From Dyadobacter sp. CY347 (GTDB lineage Bacteria > Bacteroidota > Bacteroidia > Cytophagales > Spirosomataceae), in the NCBI RefSeq assembly GCF_021502655.1, contig NZ_JAKFFT010000009.1:124001-188000 (forward strand): a DNA stretch of 64,000 bases, given 5' to 3'. Below are positions 56,826 through 64,000 of the stretch, piece after piece. Every line of letters begins with the position of its first letter. Position 1 is the first letter of the stretch. A program made the translations under genes and the position numbers. A model generated the notes under the pieces. It had not been told where the DNA came from. It saw nothing but the letters and a program-made list of their open reading frames with translations, and made no database searches.

Positions 56826-58388
56826 ATGAAACATTCTCCTTTTCTGATTTTTTGTTTTTGTTTGATGTTGACGCAAATCAATGCGCAGGGCACTGCTGAT
56901 AAAAAGCTTCCACGCGTTGCCATTGCGGGCCTTGGCATCGAGTCGAGCACGTTCTCCCCTGCCCTTACCACCGAAGAAGCTTTCAAGGCAAAGTATGGTG
57001 ATGACATTTTCACTTCTTACCCGTTTTTAGCCAAGGATTCACTGGATCGCGAACGCGCAAAGTGGTTTCCTGCATTAATGGGCAAATCGCTGCCGGGCGG
57101 TGCGGTTACGCGGGATGCTTATGAATCGCTGGTAAAGCAAACATTGGCGCTGTTAAAAAAGGGCGCGCCTTACGACGGGTTGTTCCTAGACATTCACGGC
57201 GCAATGAGCGTGGTGGGGCTGGACGATCCCGAGGGTGATTTCATCGTCAGGATCCGGGAAGTAATTGGCACTAAAACCCTGATTTCAACATCCATGGACC
57301 TGCACGGCAACGTGTCATGGCGGCTTGCGCAGAACACGGATCTGATCACTTGTTACCGAATGGCGCCGCACGAAGATGCAATGCAATCGAAAAAAAGAGC
57401 TGTTGATAACCTTCTGGCCCGACTGGAAAGTGGCAGAGGAAAACCAGCTTACAAAGCCTGGATCCCGGTTCCTATCCTGCTTCCCGGTGAAAAAACGAGT
57501 ACCAGAATCGAGCCTGGGAAGACATTGTATTCCAAAGTCGCGCCTGCTGCGGCACAAACTGGTGTAATTGATGCGGCGATCTGGATCGGCTATGCTTGGG
57601 CGGATGAGCCCCGTAATCATGCAGTTGTGATGGTAACGGGCGATGATAAGGCTGTTGTTTCCAAAACGGCTGAGCAACTGGCTGCGAGCTTCTGGAAAGT
57701 AAGATCTGATTTCGAGTTCGTTGCACCGACCGGCACATTGAAAGAAGCATTGGACAAGGCCCTTAAAAGTCAGAAACACCCGTTCTTTATCAGCGACTCG
57801 GGCGACAACCCAACGGCAGGCGGTGCAGGTGATGTAACCTGGACATTGCAGGAAATCCTGAACAGACCAGAGTTTAAAAATGATAACGGACCTGCATTGA
57901 TCTACGCTTCCATTCCAGGCCCCGATCTTGTAAAAGCGGCCATTGCAGCTGGTGTAGGCAATAAAGTGGATGGTTATGCAGGTGCCAAAGTGGATTTCCG
58001 GTTGGCGCCGCCACTTCATCTGGTGGGCACTGTCGAGGCCATTGAGCACGGCGATCGAAATGCGGAAACCGAAGTGGTTGTGAAAGTGGGGAGCGTGCAC
58101 ATTATCGTTACTGCGAAACGCAAACCTTATCATAAGGAAGCGGATTTTACAAGATTGGGCCTCAATCCCCGGAAAGCGGACATTGTAGTGGTCAAAATCG
58201 GCTATCTCGAACCTGAGCTTTACAATATGCGCGCAGACTGGATCCTGGCGTTAACGCCCGGCGGCGTGGATCAAAACCTGGAAACATTGGGTTACAAACG
58301 CATTAAAAGGCCGATGTTCCCATTGGATAAGGATATGAAAGATCCTGATTTGAAAGCACAATTTGTGCCCGCAGCGGACGCAAAATGA
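56826..58388 (+). CDS. M81 family metallopeptidase (MlrC-like)
   Basis: The 520-residue protein has a signal peptide (ending INAQG) and an M81/MlrC domain: GIESSTFSPA at the N-terminus, a metal-binding block LFLDIHGAMSVVGLDDPEGD, STSMDLHGNVSWRL, YRMAPHEDAM and, later, SDSGDNPTAGGAGDVT. MlrC opens linearised microcystin; most homologs have unknown substrates. The export signal places it in the periplasm. It is monocistronic; a hairpin at 58397-58422 follows. Confidence 0.9.
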   Translation: MKHSPFLIFCFCLMLTQINAQGTADKKLPRVAIAGLGIESSTFSPALTTEEAFKAKYGDDIFTSYPFLAKDSLDRERAKWFPALMGKSLPGGAVTRDAYESLVKQTLALLKKGAPYDGLFLDIHGAMSVVGLDDPEGDFIVRIREVIGTKTLISTSMDLHGNVSWRLAQNTDLITCYRMAPHEDAMQSKKRAVDNLLARLESGRGKPAYKAWIPVPILLPGEKTSTRIEPGKTLYSKVAPAAAQTGVIDAAIWIGYAWADEPRNHAVVMVTGDDKAVVSKTAEQLAASFWKVRSDFEFVAPTGTLKEALDKALKSQKHPFFISDSGDNPTAGGAGDVTWTLQEILNRPEFKNDNGPALIYASIPGPDLVKAAIAAGVGNKVDGYAGAKVDFRLAPPLHLVGTVEAIEHGDRNAETEVVVKVGSVHIIVTAKRKPYHKEADFTRLGLNPRKADIVVVKIGYLEPELYNMRADWILALTPGGVDQNLETLGYKRIKRPMFPLDKDMKDPDLKAQFVPAADAK

Positions 58389-58396
58389 TAAAAAAA

Positions 58397-58422
58397 AGCG
58401 ATCTCACATTTGTGAGATCGCT
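58397..58422 (-). terminator. Terminator of the glycine-zipper gene (possibly bidirectional)
   Basis: AGCGATCTCACA and TGTGAGATCGCT are perfect 12-bp arms with a 2-base centre. The T-run lies on the minus-strand side, fitting the gene at 58479-58934; the plus-strand M81 gene also ends 9 bases before it. Confidence 0.75.
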
Positions 58423-58478
58423 GCCTTCCAGGTGTGTGTTTCTTTAATATGTGTGTGTAATCTATGGGTGTGTGCTGA

Positions 58479-58934
58479 TTAATTGTTATTTCTTTTTTTC
58501 TTTTTTGAATTATCGACAATCGCCCCGGTTCCGGCTCCTACGCCCGCACCGATCAAGCTGCCGACCAATGCTCCTTCGCCTCGTTTTTTGTTAACAATCG
58601 CGCCGGTAATTGCACCGGTTCCGGCTCCAACGACAGCACCCTTTGCCGTATGGTTCCAGCCTTTTTTACGCGGTGCTGGTGCAGCTGCGTTGCTGGCGAC
58701 AGCCCTTTCGCTTTTTTCCTCTGCTACTTTTGCTTCCTCAGCTTTTTTTTCAGCCTCGCGATTGGCCATTACCGTATTCATAGAGTCTACAATCGCCTTT
58801 TTCTCCATCACATGCTTCATGGAATCGATTGCAACCTGCTTTTCTTTCAATAATGCAGCCTCCTTGTCGGCGCTGCTGTTGCAGGATGCCAGGAAAATTG
58901 CTGCACTGATTATTGAAATGGGTAATTTGTTCAT
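58479..58934 (-). CDS. Glycine-zipper lipoprotein
   Basis: From ATG 58934 the product is 151 residues: a lipoprotein signal (AAIFLASC), a charged coiled coil (AALLKEKQVAIDSMKHVMEK), and a C-terminal glycine zipper (KGAVVGAGTGAITGAI, GEGALVGSLIGAGVGAGTGAI). This is the YMGG/OsmB-like type thought to insert in or bridge membranes. It is transcribed alone and terminated by the hairpin at 58397. The frame extends 56 codons upstream but without a signal peptide. Confidence 0.75.
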   Translation of the reverse strand: MNKLPISIISAAIFLASCNSSADKEAALLKEKQVAIDSMKHVMEKKAIVDSMNTVMANREAEKKAEEAKVAEEKSERAVASNAAAPAPRKKGWNHTAKGAVVGAGTGAITGAIVNKKRGEGALVGSLIGAGVGAGTGAIVDNSKKKKRNNN

Positions 58935-59117
58935 TTTGATGTTAGGTTGGTTAACATCACGGATTAGTCCTAAAATCGTGCCAGCTATTTGAGGCGCTTT
59001 TGAGCAGTGAATGTATGCCAACGATGACGCAAAGTGGCGATCTTGTCTACAATTAACGGGGATGAGGTTATTAAGATTATCCATCTTTTTGCATGTAACC
59101 ATGGATATTGACCGACA

Positions 59118-59252
59118 TTCCTTTGCGCCGGATTGAAATCCGACGTTAGAATATTAGTCGAGCCTAAGGCTCTGTATATGATATAAGCGCAAGCCCACTC
59201 TCGCAAGAGCCAGAGGCTCGGCTCATTTCCTATCGACGGATTTCAATCCGTC
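59118..59252. repeat. REP-like element with paired palindromes
   Basis: It contains CGGATTGAAATCCG at one end, ACGGATTTCAATCCGT at the other, and between them GAGCCTAAGGCTC and GAGCCAGAGGCTC. Each is a palindrome or near-palindrome, and the ends mirror each other. This organisation is that of intergenic REP/BIME-like repeats, which in Cytophagales genomes occur in many copies. No coding sense. Confidence 0.65.
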
Positions 59253-59364
59253 GTCGTCGGCGCCCGCAAAGGCACCTCCGTCCGATTCGCCGCTGAAACG
59301 CCGCAGGAAAACCGCAACAAATCATTACATTCAGCTATTAAATTTGCTTCAAAAAAACTTCACT

Positions 59365-59940
59365 ATGAGCAAACTAAGTGTATCTGAACAAATCCGTTCC
59401 CTACGTAAGAGCAAGGGGCTTTCGCAGGAGGCTTTGGCGGAAAATGCAGGGATTAACCTTCGCACTTTGCAGCGCATTGAAAACGGTCAGGCAGTGCCGC
59501 GTGGGGAAACATTACGGCTGCTGGCAGGCGCCCTCGATGTGTCGGTGCAGGATTTGTCAGAATCCGTTGAAGCATTGCCGAATTCTATGGAGGATGATGC
59601 CGGCTTTTTGAGATTGATGAGCCTTTCGGCGCTTACGCTGTGGTTTATCCCTTTTGGAAACATCCTGATTCCGCTTGCTTTCTGGGTTTTGAAAAAGAAT
59701 AAAGTCAATGGTGTTGCAGAGTTGGGCCGGCGCATTGTCAACTTCCAGACCATCTGGACCGTCGTCACTTACGGTCTGGCCATACTGAATATTTTTCCAG
59801 CCTTTTTTGGCGAGATCTATATTGACCCATTTATCATGATGCCCATCATGCTGCTGCTTTTTATCGCTAATACGGTCTATATCATTATCATTACCAGGAA
59901 GATCCCGAGTGGCGAGCGCGAGGTTTTGGCGCAGGTTTAA
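59365..59940 (+). CDS. XRE-type regulator fused to a DUF4870-like membrane domain
   Basis: The 191-residue protein has a helix-turn-helix of XRE type (SEQIRSLRKSKGLSQEALAE, AGINLRTLQRIENGQAVPRG) followed by three to four transmembrane helices with IVNFQTIWTVVTYG, the signature of DUF4870. It may be a membrane-bound transcription regulator. ATG 59365 gives the normal N-terminus; the frame starts seven codons earlier. Confidence 0.8.
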   Translation: MSKLSVSEQIRSLRKSKGLSQEALAENAGINLRTLQRIENGQAVPRGETLRLLAGALDVSVQDLSESVEALPNSMEDDAGFLRLMSLSALTLWFIPFGNILIPLAFWVLKKNKVNGVAELGRRIVNFQTIWTVVTYGLAILNIFPAFFGEIYIDPFIMMPIMLLLFIANTVYIIIITRKIPSGEREVLAQV

Positions 59941-59944
59941 ATGC

Positions 59945-60553
59945 CTACTCTTCTCCTGCATTGCCCGTAGGCACTTCACCATTTGGAATGAATGTGGCGC
60001 AGATCACGCCTGTGGAAGACACGGCGCTTTTGCTTAATTTAAGGCCGCCAGGAAGCGTTCCTCCCGCGAAAAGTTTTTTCCCTTTGCCTAACATTACAGG
60101 ATAAATCCAAAGGTTCATTTGATCAATCAGTCCGTGTTGAAACAATGATTGGATCAGATTTGCGCTGCCCCAGATATGCAAATCGGCTCCATCCCCCGCT
60201 TTCAGCGCCTTGATCTGTTCAATGGTGTCGCCATTAAGCAAAACCGTTCCTTCCCAACTAGTTTCCGAAAGCGTTTGCGTGGCCACATATTTGTTGATCT
60301 TATTGAATTTCTCTGCGATCGGCCCAGATTGTTTCGGCCAGAACGGCTCCCAGATCTTAAAGGTGAAGCGTCCCAAAAGCAGATCGTAGTCCTCATTCAA
60401 CGCAGCAAAAAGCGTTTCCCTCGTAACGTCATCAGAGTAAGTCGCCGACCAACCGCCCAGCTCAAAACCGCCCGAAGTATCTTCCTCCGGCCCACCCGGC
60501 CCCTGAATGACCCCGTCCAAACTCAAATGTTCATTGATGATGATCCGTCTCAT
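59945..60553 (-). CDS. Dihydrofolate-reductase-family protein (RibD C-terminal-like)
   Basis: The 202-residue protein has the DHFR/RibD_C pattern: IINEHLSLDGVIQGPGG at the start, the NADPH-binding LLLGRFTFKIWEPFWP, and DLHIWGSANLIQSLFQHGLIDQMNLW. It is a stand-alone domain. Such proteins are reductases of unknown substrate. It faces the XRE/DUF4870 gene tail to tail with 4 bases between. Confidence 0.85.
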   Translation of the reverse strand: MRRIIINEHLSLDGVIQGPGGPEEDTSGGFELGGWSATYSDDVTRETLFAALNEDYDLLLGRFTFKIWEPFWPKQSGPIAEKFNKINKYVATQTLSETSWEGTVLLNGDTIEQIKALKAGDGADLHIWGSANLIQSLFQHGLIDQMNLWIYPVMLGKGKKLFAGGTLPGGLKLSKSAVSSTGVICATFIPNGEVPTGNAGEE

Positions 60554-60672
60554 GTCGTTTCAAGATTAAATGTTTGTGATTAGATTGACAGGTGCAAGTT
60601 CAGCAAACCGCGCGCAAGAAACGCGGTGCAAATCCGTCGATTGCGAGGGGGGAATGCGACAGGAGGGCTTGG

Positions 60673-60921
60673 CTACCTTCTCCTTCTAATAGCCGGCGCT
60701 GCTTCAACTTCGGCAGCTGGATTCAACGTGATCTCCAATTTATTTTTAAAATACTTCACTGTCAATTCCTCTCCACATGCAAAACCCAAATCTTGCAGCC
60801 ATTTCCCACAAAGGCGGATCTCCGGGAGGAAAACGGAGGGAATGTTTTCACGGCGTTGGTATTTTTGGTAGATTTTTAATTGGCGTTCACCCTTTTGTGA
60901 TATGTGTTTTTCGTGTGTCAT
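60673..60921 (-). CDS. symE: SymE-family toxin
   Basis: From ATG 60921 the product is 82 residues, with IPSVFLPEIRLCGKWLQDLG and FACGEELTVKYFKNKLEITL. This is the SymE_toxin pattern (AbrB-fold, mRNA-degrading or nucleoid-acting in E. coli, there with the antisense RNA SymR). The C-terminus ends AIRRRR. An antisense RNA here cannot be seen from sequence. It lies 365 bases from darT on the other strand. Confidence 0.8.
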   Translation of the reverse strand: MTHEKHISQKGERQLKIYQKYQRRENIPSVFLPEIRLCGKWLQDLGFACGEELTVKYFKNKLEITLNPAAEVEAAPAIRRRR

Positions 60922-61047
60922 AGTTGTAGTTTTTACCTTGCAATTATAGCACGGAAAATGATATAAATGAAACACAGGTAACACATAATGCATTGGTAAT
61001 AAGTATTTTAAAGCCAGATAGTATGACGTTAAACGCCTATTATTATA

Positions 61048-61077
61048 CATCAAACGATAATTAATTATTGTTTGATG
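61048..61077. promoter_or_regulatory. 30-bp near-perfect palindrome between symE and darT
   Basis: The 15-base halves CATCAAACGATAATT and AATTATTGTTTGATG differ by one base from exact symmetry. It sits 127 bases before the symE start and 210 before darT. No T-run follows, so an operator or a divergent promoter control is likely. Confidence 0.5.
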
Positions 61078-61286
61078 CTATGGTTCGTTTTCACAAATTG
61101 CTTCTTCTAGTCAAAAAATATTCACTGCTTTCAAATTTGATTTGCCTAAAGTGTATAGCTTTATTAGATTTCAGATGGGTTGAAAGTGTTAAGGAGTTGT
61201 TGGTTAGTTAGCAAACAAATGAAAGTTGAACCAGTATTGAGCAATTTTAATATTCAACACAAATTTAAAACTTTGATTCTTTCAAT

Positions 61287-61928
61287 ATGACCATTAATGT
61301 AGACCGTAAATACTGCTATCGGATCTGCAACATTCGAAATTTAGAGCATATATTGGAAGCTGGGTTGTGTACAAAAAATCATCCAGATGCTAGCCAGCAG
61401 TTTTTCCCAATCGGAAATTTCGAAATAATTGGCGTCAGAGACCTAACACCTGTAAAAATTGAGGGTTATGGAAAGATCGGTGATTACGTACCATTTTACT
61501 TCACACCGCGATCCATCATGCTGTATAACATTATCACAGGATATAAAGCACCAGTAGTTCCCCAACTTTCGCCAGAAGATATGATTGTGATACGCGCTGA
61601 AATCGAAGAGTTAAGCCGAAACAGACATTTCTTTTTCACTGATGGGCAGGCAAACACAGCTCTATCAAAACATTATAACAATTTGAGAGACTTAGATAAA
61701 ATTGATTGGGAAAGCATTCAGCAAAGTAATTTTCAGAAATCGGATGAAGACACCGACCGGCCGAGAAGATACCAGGCCGAATTTCTTGTTCACTCGCATG
61801 TACCATTAGAATCAATCGAATCTTTCCTTGTCTATAATGAGAAGGTAGCAACGATTGTTAATACAAATTTGAACTTAGCGGGCTTAAATATTCCCGTTAG
61901 AGTCGCACCAATATGTTTTTTCTCGTAG
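61287..61928 (+). CDS. darT: DarT toxin (DNA ADP-ribosyltransferase)
   Basis: The 213-residue protein matches DarT along its length: YRICNIRNLEHILEAGLC at the N-terminus, GVRDLTPVKIEGYGKIGDYV with R51, YFTPRSIMLYNI, and the catalytic Glu in YQAEFLVHSHVP (E165). DarT attaches ADP-ribose to thymidine (or guanosine) in single-stranded DNA and blocks replication. Its partner darG starts 7 bases later. Such pairs can defend against phage. Confidence 0.95.
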   Translation: MTINVDRKYCYRICNIRNLEHILEAGLCTKNHPDASQQFFPIGNFEIIGVRDLTPVKIEGYGKIGDYVPFYFTPRSIMLYNIITGYKAPVVPQLSPEDMIVIRAEIEELSRNRHFFFTDGQANTALSKHYNNLRDLDKIDWESIQQSNFQKSDEDTDRPRRYQAEFLVHSHVPLESIESFLVYNEKVATIVNTNLNLAGLNIPVRVAPICFFS

Positions 61929-61935
61929 TTCGCAT

Positions 61936-62982
61936 ATGATACAATTTCTGACAGGAGACATGCTCCAAGCCAAGACCGAAGCCCTGGTAAATACCGTCAA
62001 CACTGTCGGCGTGATGGGGAAAGGCATTGCTTTGCAATTCAAGGAGGCATTTCCGCACAATTACAAGATCTACGCAGATGCCTGTAAACGTCACGAACTT
62101 GCTCCTGGAAAGCTCCTTGCAGTTTGGGACAATAGTATGCTGCTGGGTAAACGGCTAATTGTCAACTTCCCAACAAAGACACACTGGAAAAAGCCTTCTA
62201 AATATTCTTATATTGAAGACGGCCTTGTTGCGTTGCGAGCGCTGATATCGGACGAGAACGTTGCAAGTATTGCCCTGCCTCCGCTTGGTTGCGGAAATGG
62301 TGGATTGGATTGGAACATTGTGAAACCTTTGGTAGAAAAGCACTTGGGCTCATTGGATTCCGAAATTGTTGTTTTCGAACCAACTGACCATATAAAGGCT
62401 ATTTTGCAAAAGCAGAGCACGACGAAGGTCGTTGGACTGACTCCCGCCCGAGCCCAGCTGCTTTATGCATTGTTTGCTTACGAAAGTATGGGTGAGCACA
62501 GTAGCCTTTTTGCTGCTAACAAGCTGGCATATTTCTATCAAAGACTTGGTCAACCATTGAAGCTTACATTCACCGCCCAACATTACGGCCCTTACGCAGT
62601 TGGTGTAGAGAAAGTGCTTTATGCACTAAATGGAGTGTTTTTAAAAGGAATGGAGCAAGGAGAAGTAAAAGCATTCGAGCCGCTTATGCTCAATTACGAA
62701 AAATGGCACGAAGTAAACGACTACATCAAAAACGAGCTCAGCCCAGAGGCGAAAGCAATCAATCGAAAACTCCTCACATTGATCGACGGATTTAGTTCTG
62801 ACTTATCCCTAGAAATCCTGGCAACTACCGATTTCATCATTCAAAATAATCCAGAATTTGGCATTGATGAGATTATGGGGAAGATTAAAGCATGGAGTAG
62901 AAGGAAAAGTGAATTGATTAAGAGGGAGTATGTGGAGATTGCGGTAGGACATTTGAGAGGGTTTGAAGGGTTGGGAATATAA
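61936..62982 (+). CDS. darG: DarG antitoxin (DNA ADP-ribosylglycohydrolase)
   Basis: The 348-residue protein has an N-terminal macrodomain with GDMLQAKTEALVNTVNTVGV, MGKGIALQFKEAFP and PPLGCGNGGLDW, which removes the ADP-ribose from DNA. The C-terminal part (from about residue 165; ARAQLLYALFAYESMGEHS, YFYQRLGQPLKLTFTAQHYG) binds and inhibits DarT. It is intact and coupled to darT. Confidence 0.95.
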   Translation: MIQFLTGDMLQAKTEALVNTVNTVGVMGKGIALQFKEAFPHNYKIYADACKRHELAPGKLLAVWDNSMLLGKRLIVNFPTKTHWKKPSKYSYIEDGLVALRALISDENVASIALPPLGCGNGGLDWNIVKPLVEKHLGSLDSEIVVFEPTDHIKAILQKQSTTKVVGLTPARAQLLYALFAYESMGEHSSLFAANKLAYFYQRLGQPLKLTFTAQHYGPYAVGVEKVLYALNGVFLKGMEQGEVKAFEPLMLNYEKWHEVNDYIKNELSPEAKAINRKLLTLIDGFSSDLSLEILATTDFIIQNNPEFGIDEIMGKIKAWSRRKSELIKREYVEIAVGHLRGFEGLGI

Positions 62983-63039
62983 ATATTTGACATTATTTAA
63001 ATTTAGTAGACTTTATAAATTAAGCCATATTTTTCTATT

Positions 63040-63738
63040 TTAAAATCTGTCAAATAGTTTTGTATCGAAGCTACTCCAATTATTGTAATTTTCGGTATAC
63101 CAGCACAAATGCTTTGCTAAGCCGTCTAAATCAGGGAATAGTGTTAAGAAATTGATACCATACTGATTTAGCATGTGAACAATTTCCTTTTTAAGCGATG
63201 ATGGTACAATCATCTTTTCCAAATATCCCTCCTTGTCACTCACAGAACTTTTTGGATTTTTATGAACCGTAAAATATCCGTATTGGTTCGCTATTCGATT
63301 AGACGAAGTGCTTGGTTGATACATTGCAAGCTTTTCTTCTATTTCAAATGGACCTTTTGTGACTGTTGTTAAAAGAATGTCACTTTTATATGAGTAAAAA
63401 GCCCCATCTCTATCATAATTGTCACAGGTCGCAAAAAACATTGCCACAAGAGGGTTGTGAGTCCAATCAAGAAGTCTAGTAGGAAGTCCATTATGTTGTG
63501 CAATAGCAAGAAGATCCCATTCAGTATACAATCCCTTGTCTAAGTGTGAGACTGCTCTACGTTTCCAATGCCGAAAGAGCTCTGTGTCACTTACTTTATT
63601 AAAACTTTCCCTACCAGCTTTTGGCACTAGCTTCCAATATTTGTCACTCTGACCTCGAAATTTAAATACTGTCGTTTTCCTAAATTTTTCGAGGTATTTA
63701 TGAAACTCATCAGTTGAGTTTAAAGTATGTTGCTTCAT
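63040..63738 (-). CDS. FRG-domain protein
   Basis: The 232-residue protein has the FRG motif at residues 27-30 (VFKFRGQSDKYWKLVPKAGR), and the typical LAIAQHNGLPTRLLDWTHNPLVAMFF block. The FRG family is common in defence islands and near toxins; its biochemical role is unknown. It converges with darG (57 bases between stops). It may be a separate defence gene beside DarTG rather than part of it. Confidence 0.8.
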   Translation of the reverse strand: MKQHTLNSTDEFHKYLEKFRKTTVFKFRGQSDKYWKLVPKAGRESFNKVSDTELFRHWKRRAVSHLDKGLYTEWDLLAIAQHNGLPTRLLDWTHNPLVAMFFATCDNYDRDGAFYSYKSDILLTTVTKGPFEIEEKLAMYQPSTSSNRIANQYGYFTVHKNPKSSVSDKEGYLEKMIVPSSLKKEIVHMLNQYGINFLTLFPDLDGLAKHLCWYTENYNNWSSFDTKLFDRF

Positions 63739-63768
63739 AGATTAAGAATTTGAGATCCAGACTTCCAA

Positions 63769-63921
63769 CTAATCTGATTGTCGAGAAAAATGAGACACAG
63801 TTTTGAAAATGAAGGTATCAAAATTTGTTTTCAAGGTTGTATATTCCGAGGTTGTCCTAAATGCTTCCCAGCATAAATTTCTTGCAGATTGTCTATCTGC
63901 CGCTAATCCCAAACTCACCAT
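63769..63921 (-). CDS. Possible small gene or fragment at the right edge
   Basis: The frame from ATG 63921 gives 50 residues (MVSLGLAADRQSARNLCWEA ...). The frame continues upstream a further 19 codons without a stop (LQTAFEHIDHHSLFDE), then a stop follows. The segment looks coding. It may be the remains of a longer gene. Confidence 0.35.
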   Translation of the reverse strand: MVSLGLAADRQSARNLCWEAFRTTSEYTTLKTNFDTFIFKTVSHFSRQSD

Positions 63922-64000
63922 TTCGTCGAACAATGAGTGATGATCAATGTGCTCAAAGGCAGTTTGTAATCGAATGTTTGGTTAAGCGGTTAAATAAGAG

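Noticed and set aside
57315..58133. Minus-strand open frame of 272 codons
   Set aside because: It is the antisense of the M81 gene, which shows strong family motifs in its own frame.

Overview
The window looks like a chromosomal segment of a Bacteroidota of the order Cytophagales, most like Dyadobacter or a close relative. This is inference from gene content. It rests on a SusC/SusD pair, a DUF349 protein, a CRTAC1-type FG-GAP/ASPIC protein, Tat-exported Gfo/Idh/MocA and MlrC-type (M81) enzymes, many short lipoproteins, and promoters of the TAnnTTTG type with no clear Shine-Dalgarno sequences. Core stretches are moderately GC-rich. The accessory stretches (about 1-19 kb, 34-38.4 kb, 61-64 kb) are visibly AT-rich.

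Layout. (1) 1-4.6 kb is a defence-island edge: the 3' end of a HerA-type ATPase, a compact two-gene CBASS locus (S-4TM effector plus CD-NTase), a small membrane protein and an IS3-family element with a frameshifted orfB. (2) 4.6-19 kb is a mosaic accessory region. It holds many single small genes for lipoproteins or membrane proteins without recognised function, an exported alpha/beta hydrolase, an ECF sigma factor with a truncated partner, an extra lgt, and a TetR regulator with an epoxide-hydrolase-like enzyme. It also holds a broken VOC gene and a degraded serine recombinase next to tRNA-Thr. At least three families of diverged repeats, plus several long perfect palindromes, sit between these genes. 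(3) 19-34 kb is core: DUF349 protein, pdxH, citrate synthase, miaA in a coupled operon, a porin-like protein, an Ada-type methyltransferase with AraC domain, an oxidoreductase, VF530, a CbpA-like J protein and an RhlE-like helicase, a CHRD lipoprotein, a BatE-like protein, and tRNA-Lys. (4) 34.2-38.4 kb is a large STAND NTPase with TPRs and a duplicated C-terminal domain, split by one frameshift. (5) 39-59 kb is outer-membrane and secreted-enzyme metabolism: a SusCD locus with a large secreted partner, a membrane-anchored sensor-like protein, a deleted MacB-type permease, a CRTAC1 protein, an AhpD-like protein, HigBA, a Tat oxidoreductase, an M81 metalloprotein and a glycine-zipper lipoprotein. 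(6) 59-64 kb holds a REP-like repeat, an XRE/DUF4870 protein, a DHFR-like protein, SymE, DarTG and an FRG-domain protein, a second toxin/defence cluster.

How the genes work together. Defence and addiction functions (HerA, CBASS, STAND, HigBA, SymE, DarTG, FRG) are concentrated at both ends and beside tRNA-Lys. The central 19-34 kb block carries housekeeping functions. The SusCD locus should import a polymeric or complex substrate, but no glycoside hydrolase is visible in it. The strongest candidates for something undescribed are the STAND protein with a duplicated unrecognised C-terminal domain, the mosaic of repeat-bounded small genes, and two genes that each carry a long perfect palindrome ending six bases before the start codon.
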